Assembly (NCBI GenBank): GCA_030145965.1
Contig: JASKZT010000268.1
Location: 1 to 8,173, forward strand
Origin: Ornithinimicrobium sp.
GTDB lineage: Bacteria; Actinomycetota; Actinomycetes; Actinomycetales; Dermatophilaceae
DNA length: 8,173 bases
Direction: 5' to 3'
Below, one piece after another: positions 4,692 through 8,173 of the stretch; the first letter of the stretch is position 1, and every line of letters starts with the position of its first letter. The notes beneath the pieces were generated by a model. The model did no database searches. It was not told where the DNA came from and was given only the letters and a program-made list of their open reading frames with translations. Both the position numbers and the translations under genes were made by a program.

Positions 4692-4946
4692 TCAGGAACG
4701 GTCTGAGGGGTTCTCGCCGACGTTTCGCCCGTCCGCTCCCGCCGAGCCGTCCGCGCCCTTCCCGGGCCCCTCCGCCGGGGTCTTCGGGGCGGCCGCGTCC
4801 TGCTCGGCCTCCCACCTGCGGATCGCCGCCCGCTCGCGCCGGTCGCCCTCGAGCAGGTGCTTGAGGATGACCCAGAAGAGGAAGAGCAGGCCGATGGAGG
4901 GGATGAGTGCGGCCACGATCATCCAGCCCTCGTGCAGCGCGCCCAT
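4692..4946 (-). CDS. Small single-pass membrane protein of unknown function, coupled to lysS
   Basis: An 84-residue protein with one clear transmembrane helix, about residues 8-29 ([20 protein letters not shown]). A short basic/acidic amphipathic stretch follows ([21 protein letters not shown], 30-50), then a disordered Gly/Asp/Pro-rich tail to the C-terminus. With few charges before the helix and many arginines after it, the N-terminus is likely outside and the tail cytoplasmic. Its ATG overlaps the lysS stop by one base (TGATG), which implies translational coupling and supports it as a real gene. I do not recognise a family. From memory, short membrane proteins next to lysS occur in other actinobacteria, and nothing in the sequence suggests an enzyme. 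It is the last gene of the ada/alkA-ogt-lysS run; lsr2 begins 183 bp further on. Confidence 0.78.
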   Translation of the reverse strand: MGALHEGWMIVAALIPSIGLLFLFWVILKHLLEGDRRERAAIRRWEAEQDAAAPKTPAEGPGKGADGSAGADGRNVGENPSDRS

Positions 4947-6478
4947 CACGCCTCCGGCTTGAGGAAGGGGAAGAGGATCGTCTCGCGGATGCCCGTGCCG
5001 GTCAGGAGCATGAGCACGCGGTCCAGCCCCACCCCGAGGCCGCCCATCGGCGGCGCCGCGTACTCCAGCGCACGCAGGAAGTCCTCGTCGACGACCATCG
5101 CCTCGGCGTCGCCTCCTGCGGCGAGCAGGGACTGCTCGACCAGCCGCGCGCGCTGCACCTCGGGGTCGACCAGCTCGCTGAAGGCCGTGCCGCGCTCGAC
5201 CCCGGCGATGATGAGGTCCCACGCCTCGACCAGACCCTCGGTGCGGCGGTGCGGACGCGCCAGGGGCTGGGCGATCTCGGGATAGTCGCAGACGAAGGTC
5301 GGCTGCAGGAGCGTCGGCTCCACGACGTCGCCGAAGATCTCCATCGCGATCTTCCCGGCATTCCAGTCCGCCTTGACGGGGACGTCGTGCTCCGCGGCGA
5401 GCTGCACGAGCACCTCGCGCGGCGTGGTGACGTCGACGGTGCGTCCGACGCCGCGCGAAAGGCCGTCGTAGAAGGGCAGCCATTCCCATTCCGCGTCGAG
5501 GTCGACCACGCCCATCGGCGTCTCGATCCGGCGACCGCCCACGGCGTCGGCCGCGGCGAGGACCAGCCGCCGGACGAGGTCGGCCATCGTGTGCTGGTCG
5601 CCGTAGGCCTGATAGCACTCGAGCATCGTGAACTCCGGGCTGTGCGTGGAGTCGATGCCCTCGTTGCGGAAGATCCGGCCGATCTCGTAGACCCGCTCGA
5701 CCCCGCCGACGACCGCGCGCTTGAGCGGCAGCTCGAGGGCGATGCGCAGGGTCATCGGCAGGTCGAAGGCGTTCAGGTGGGTGCGGAAGGGGCGGGCGGC
5801 CGCGCCACCGTGCACGGCCTGCAGCACGGGCGTCTCGACCTCGAGGTAGCCGTCCTCCTCCATGACCCGCCGCACGGCACGGGTCATCGCCGCGCGGTCG
5901 ACGACCATGCGACGCGCCTCCTCGCGCACGACGAGGTCGACGTAGCGCTGGCGGACCCGCTGCTCCTCCGACATGTCCTTGTGCAGCACCGGCAGCGGGC
6001 GCAGCGCCTTGGAGGCCATCTGCCAGCCGTCGGCCATGACCGAGAGCTCGCCGCGGCGCGAGCAGACCACGCGCCCGTGGACGAAGACGTGGTCGCCCAG
6101 GTCCACCCAGGCCTTCCACCGGGCCAGCGCCTCCTCGCCCACCTCGGCGAGGGAGAGCATGGCCTGCAGCCGGGTGCCGTCGCCGGACTGGAGGGTGGCG
6201 AAGCAGAGCTTGCCGGTGTTGCGGACGAAGACCACCCGGCCGGCGACGCCGACGAGGTCCTGGGTCTCCTCACCGGTCTCCAGGCCGCCCCACCGCTCCC
6301 GGACCTCGCCGAGGGTGCGGGTCACGGGCAGGGTCACCGGGTAGGGGTCGACCCCGGCGGCGATCATCGCCTCGCGCTTGCCCCGGCGCACCCGGACCTG
6401 CTCGGGCAGGTCCGCGTCGTGGGCGTCCAGGGCCTCGGGGTCCTCGGAAGCGGCAGCGTTCTGGGGGGCGTGGCTCAC
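4946..6478 (-). CDS. lysS: Lysine--tRNA ligase, class II
   Basis: Charges tRNA-Lys with lysine in the cytoplasm. The 510-residue protein has an N-terminal OB-fold anticodon-binding domain (about 70-165, including [18 protein letters not shown] at 80-97) and a class II catalytic core. Motif 2 is [19 protein letters not shown] (269-287) and motif 3 is [15 protein letters not shown] (480-494). [17 protein letters not shown] (223-239) is a LysRS signature. Two sites differ from the usual LRIAPELYLKR: here it reads [11 protein letters not shown] (244-254). The C-terminus LFPFLKPEA is also not the common RP ending. The GTG start at 6478 is chosen because the reading frame, although open far upstream, has LysRS-like sequence only from about here. 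A TACCCT -10 candidate lies 6 nt before it, and no Shine-Dalgarno sequence is seen, which suggests a leaderless transcript. It starts 20 bp after the ogt stop. Confidence 0.96.
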   Translation of the reverse strand: MSHAPQNAAASEDPEALDAHDADLPEQVRVRRGKREAMIAAGVDPYPVTLPVTRTLGEVRERWGGLETGEETQDLVGVAGRVVFVRNTGKLCFATLQSGDGTRLQAMLSLAEVGEEALARWKAWVDLGDHVFVHGRVVCSRRGELSVMADGWQMASKALRPLPVLHKDMSEEQRVRQRYVDLVVREEARRMVVDRAAMTRAVRRVMEEDGYLEVETPVLQAVHGGAAARPFRTHLNAFDLPMTLRIALELPLKRAVVGGVERVYEIGRIFRNEGIDSTHSPEFTMLECYQAYGDQHTMADLVRRLVLAAADAVGGRRIETPMGVVDLDAEWEWLPFYDGLSRGVGRTVDVTTPREVLVQLAAEHDVPVKADWNAGKIAMEIFGDVVEPTLLQPTFVCDYPEIAQPLARPHRRTEGLVEAWDLIIAGVERGTAFSELVDPEVQRARLVEQSLLAAGGDAEAMVVDEDFLRALEYAAPPMGGLGVGLDRVLMLLTGTGIRETILFPFLKPEA

Positions 6479-6484
6479 CCCGAC

Positions 6485-6490
6485 AGGGTA
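6485..6490 (-). promoter_or_regulatory. Candidate -10 element of a leaderless lysS promoter
   Basis: On the minus strand TACCCT (6490-6485) is followed by 6 nt and then the GTG at 6478. This is the TANNNT-to-start spacing typical of leaderless actinobacterial mRNAs. It sits in the 20-bp gap after ogt, so lysS may have its own promoter besides read-through from the repair genes. No convincing -35 hexamer is seen inside the ogt end. Confidence 0.5.
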
Positions 6491-6498
6491 TCCGGCGG

Positions 6499-7014
6499 TC
6501 AGAGCAGCGTGCCGTGCCCGTCCCCGGAGCCCCGCTCGAGGTCGAGGAGCACCCGCTTGCGCTCCACGCCTCCGCCGTAGCCGGTGATGGCGCCGGAGGC
6601 GCCGATGACCCGGTGGCAGGGGACGACGATCGACACGGGGTTGCGCCCGTTGGCCAGGCCGACGGCCCGCGAGGCGCCCGCGCTGCCCAGCTCGGCGGCC
6701 AGGTGGCCGTAGGTCCACGTCTGCCCGTACGGGATCTGGCGCAGCAGCGCCCAGACCCGCTGCTGGAAGTCGGTCCCCCTGGCCGCGACCGGCACGTCGA
6801 AGTGGGTGCGGGCGCCGGCGAAGTACTCCTCGAGCTGGCCGGCGGCCTGCCGCAGCACCTCCGGGGCCTCGTCGACGGTCACGGGACGCCCCACGTCGAC
6901 CGGGGCGTGACGGTGCTCGGCGAAGAAGACGCCGGTCAGGTGCTCGCCGTCGCTGACGAGGGTGAGCGGTCCCACCGGGGAGCCGGCGACGAGGTGGACG
7001 GACGAGGTGGTCAT
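6499..7014 (-). CDS. ogt: Methylated-DNA--protein-cysteine S-methyltransferase
   Basis: A 171-residue suicide alkyltransferase that moves the alkyl group from O6-alkylguanine (and O4-alkylthymine) to its own cysteine. The N-terminal ribonuclease-like domain spans about 1-80. The C-terminal winged-helix domain begins at FQQRVWALLRQIPYGQTWTY (83-102), with the recognition helix and Arg finger in SRAVGLAN (115-122; Arg116). The acceptor cysteine is Cys133 in the invariant PCHRV, preceded by RNPVSIVV. Length fits the single-function Ogt type and not Ada. AGGAG lies 6 nt before the ATG at 7014. The start overlaps the stop of the upstream Ada/AlkA gene (ATGA), so the two are translationally coupled; a longer start at 7164 would add only a shadow of that gene. 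Together they cover O6-alkylguanine and N-alkylpurine repair. Confidence 0.95.
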   Translation of the reverse strand: MTTSSVHLVAGSPVGPLTLVSDGEHLTGVFFAEHRHAPVDVGRPVTVDEAPEVLRQAAGQLEEYFAGARTHFDVPVAARGTDFQQRVWALLRQIPYGQTWTYGHLAAELGSAGASRAVGLANGRNPVSIVVPCHRVIGASGAITGYGGGVERKRVLLDLERGSGDGHGTLL

Positions 7015-8173
7015 CGTGTTCTCCTGCGGGCGGTGGTGGTGCGGGACGTGCGGGACGCGTGCACGAGGGGTCGAGAGGGGGCTGCGTCCGCCGGCGGGTC
7101 GGGCAGGCGTGCCGCGCCGTGGCCCCCGGAGGCCCAGAGGAGCTGGACCGCGTAGGAACGCCACGGCCGCCAGGCCAGGGCTCGGGCCTCCAGCGCGCGC
7201 GGGTCGTCGTCGAGCCCGACGAGCCGGGCGGAGGTGCGCACCCCGAGGTCGCCGGAGGGGAACGCGTCCGGGTCGCCCAGCCCGCGCAGCGCGACCATCT
7301 CGGCGGTCCAGGGGCCGATGCCTGGCAGGGCGAGCAGCCCGGCCCGGGCGGTCGCCCAGGACGCCCCCGGCGACAGGTCCAGCCCGCCGGTGGCCAGCGC
7401 GCCCGCGAGCGCACGGACCGCCTCGCGCCGGGCGGCCGGCATGCCGGGGAAGGCGCCGTCGGGCGCCTCCGCGAGCGCCTCGGCCGTGGGGAAGAGGTGG
7501 GTGGGCCCACCGTCGTGGAGCAGCGCCGCCGGGAGCGGTGCGCCGAGCGCGCCGACGAGGTGGGCGGCCAGCGCGGCGGCCCGGGCGGTGGAGATCTGCT
7601 GGCCGAGCACGGTGCGCACCGCCAGCTCACCGGCATCCACGCAACCGGGCAGCCGGGCGCCCGGCACGGCGGCGACCAGCGGGGCCAGGGCCGGGTCCTG
7701 CGCCAGGTGCGCGTCGACGGCGTCCGGGTCGGCGTCGAGGTCGAGCAGCCGGCGGCACCGGTCGATGGCGGCGGCGAGGTCGCGGACGTCGAGGAGGCGC
7801 AGGGTCGCGGGCACGTGCCGCTCCCCCGGCCGGGGCACCTCCAGGCGCACGAGGGCCGGTCCTCGCGGCAGCGACAGCGCGCGTTCGACGGCGGGCGCGT
7901 CCGGCACGCGGCCGCCCGCCGTGCCGTGCCGCCACGCCTCGACCCCCGGGACGAGCGTCGCGGCGAGGTGGCCGAAGAGGCTGGGGGCGTGCAGGGGCGC
8001 TCGGAAGGGCAGGCGCAGGTGCAGCTCTGCCGCACGTGTCGCGCGGGCGGCAGCGTCGACGGAGGCGGCCGCGTCGACGGAGGCTGCGGAGGCTGCCGTG
8101 GTGCGCCCGCCGTCGCGGGTGCGGGCGGCCTCGCGGAGCTGCCGTGGGGTGGCCGCGTAGACCGCCCGGACGG
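7011..8173 (-). CDS. Ada/AlkA-type fusion: AraC-like regulator joined to DNA-3-methyladenine glycosylase II, N-terminus beyond window
   Basis: About 387 residues are visible, open to the right edge with no stop. The first visible residues (VRAVYAATPRQLREAARTRDG) look like the end of an AraC-type helix-turn-helix domain. This implies the known actinobacterial layout of Ada metal-binding domain, AraC HTH, then AlkA. An Ala/Ser/Val/Asp linker follows (about 8046-8105), then the AlkA N-terminal domain (LHLRLPFRAPLHAPSLFGHLA, about 8022-7960). The HhH-GPD glycosylase domain has VLGQQIS (about 7610-7590), the hairpin LPGIGPWTAEM (7328-7296), and the catalytic Asp in FPSGDLGVR (codon 7250-7248). The enzyme removes N3-methyladenine and related bases; the Ada half, if present, would sense methylation and activate the operon. 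The C-terminal 30 or so residues are Arg/Ser/Thr-rich and poorly conserved. The GTG at 7907 is inside the AlkA N-domain and is not the start. The Ada metal site lies outside the window and is inferred. Confidence 0.88.
   Translation of the reverse strand, partial: VRAVYAATPRQLREAARTRDGGRTTAASAASVDAAASVDAAARATRAAELHLRLPFRAPLHAPSLFGHLAATLVPGVEAWRHGTAGGRVPDAPAVERALSLPRGPALVRLEVPRPGERHVPATLRLLDVRDLAAAIDRCRRLLDLDADPDAVDAHLAQDPALAPLVAAVPGARLPGCVDAGELAVRTVLGQQISTARAAALAAHLVGALGAPLPAALLHDGGPTHLFPTAEALAEAPDGAFPGMPAARREAVRALAGALATGGLDLSPGASWATARAGLLALPGIGPWTAEMVALRGLGDPDAFPSGDLGVRTSARLVGLDDDPRALEARALAWRPWRSYAVQLLWASGGHGAARLPDPPADAAPSRPLVHASRTSRTTTARRRTR
8053..8088 (-). repeat. Imperfect 18-bp tandem repeat in the HTH-AlkA linker
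   Basis: Units at 8053-8070 and 8071-8088 share GCGTCGACGGAGGC and differ only in their last four bases. In frame they encode an Ala-rich, Ser-Val-Asp-repeating linker between the AraC-like and AlkA parts. A further partial GGAGGCTGC copy follows. It is probably a slippage-prone, length-variable linker and not a regulatory site. Confidence 0.7.

Noticed and set aside
7905..7907. GTG at 7907 as the start of the AlkA protein
   Set aside because: It falls inside the AlkA N-terminal domain, and the frame continues upstream with recognisable AlkA and AraC-HTH sequence to the window edge.
4946..8035. A 1029-codon minus-strand frame running from the alkA region through lysS
   Set aside because: Only the part after the GTG at 6478 looks like LysRS. 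Upstream it is an out-of-frame reading of ogt and alkA with Arg/Pro/Ser-rich sequence.
1..8173. CRISPR array, tRNA or rRNA gene, insertion sequence, phage gene, toxin-antitoxin or other defence system
   Set aside because: Looked for and not seen. All long stretches are accounted for by the listed genes, and the remaining gaps (18, 20, 105, 183 and 233 bp) hold only the short elements described.

Overview
The window is very GC-rich (judged by eye above 70%) with strong G/C bias at third codon positions. It carries actinobacterial marker genes: lsr2, a ClpC-type ATPase, Ku with a Lys/Ala-rich tail, and split LigD domains. A high-GC actinomycete is clear. The order Micrococcales, perhaps an Intrasporangiaceae-like lineage, is only a guess from protein style.

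Layout, left to right. (1) 1-341, minus: the N-terminus of clpC, cut by the window edge. (2) 342-574: a 233-bp divergent intergenic region with an ECF-type (SigH/SigR-like) promoter candidate for clpC, an inverted repeat, and a perfect 15-bp direct repeat just upstream of a leaderless-looking promoter. (3) 575-1225, plus: a small lipoprotein of unknown function. (4) 1244-4052: a bacterial non-homologous end-joining (NHEJ) locus, with ku on the minus strand diverging across only 17 bp from a two-gene plus-strand operon. That operon encodes the ligase domain and then the polymerase domain of LigD as separate proteins. (5) 4053-4157: a convergent gap holding two strong hairpins, probably a two-way terminator. 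(6) 4158-4508, minus: lsr2, with a structured 5' region. (7) 4692-8173, minus: a compact run in transcription order of an Ada/AlkA-type fusion (cut by the right edge), ogt, lysS and a small one-helix membrane protein. Three of its genes are joined by start/stop overlaps or near contact.

The functional theme is DNA repair around a conserved housekeeping block. From memory, Mycobacterium tuberculosis has the order lysS-lsr2-clpC1 on one strand. Here the same three genes keep that order and strand, but the lipoprotein and the NHEJ cassette lie between lsr2 and clpC, and alkylation-repair genes precede lysS. Ku and LigD proteins rejoin double-strand breaks without a template. Ada/AlkA and Ogt remove alkylation damage. 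Lsr2 compacts and silences AT-rich DNA.

I found no CRISPR array, tRNA, rRNA, transposase, phage gene or recognisable defence system. No wholly new system is evident. The points most worth a second look are the split NHEJ cassette, which has no LigD nuclease domain in the window, its very tight divergent start region, the paired direct repeats upstream of the lipoprotein, and the inverted repeat in the lsr2 leader.
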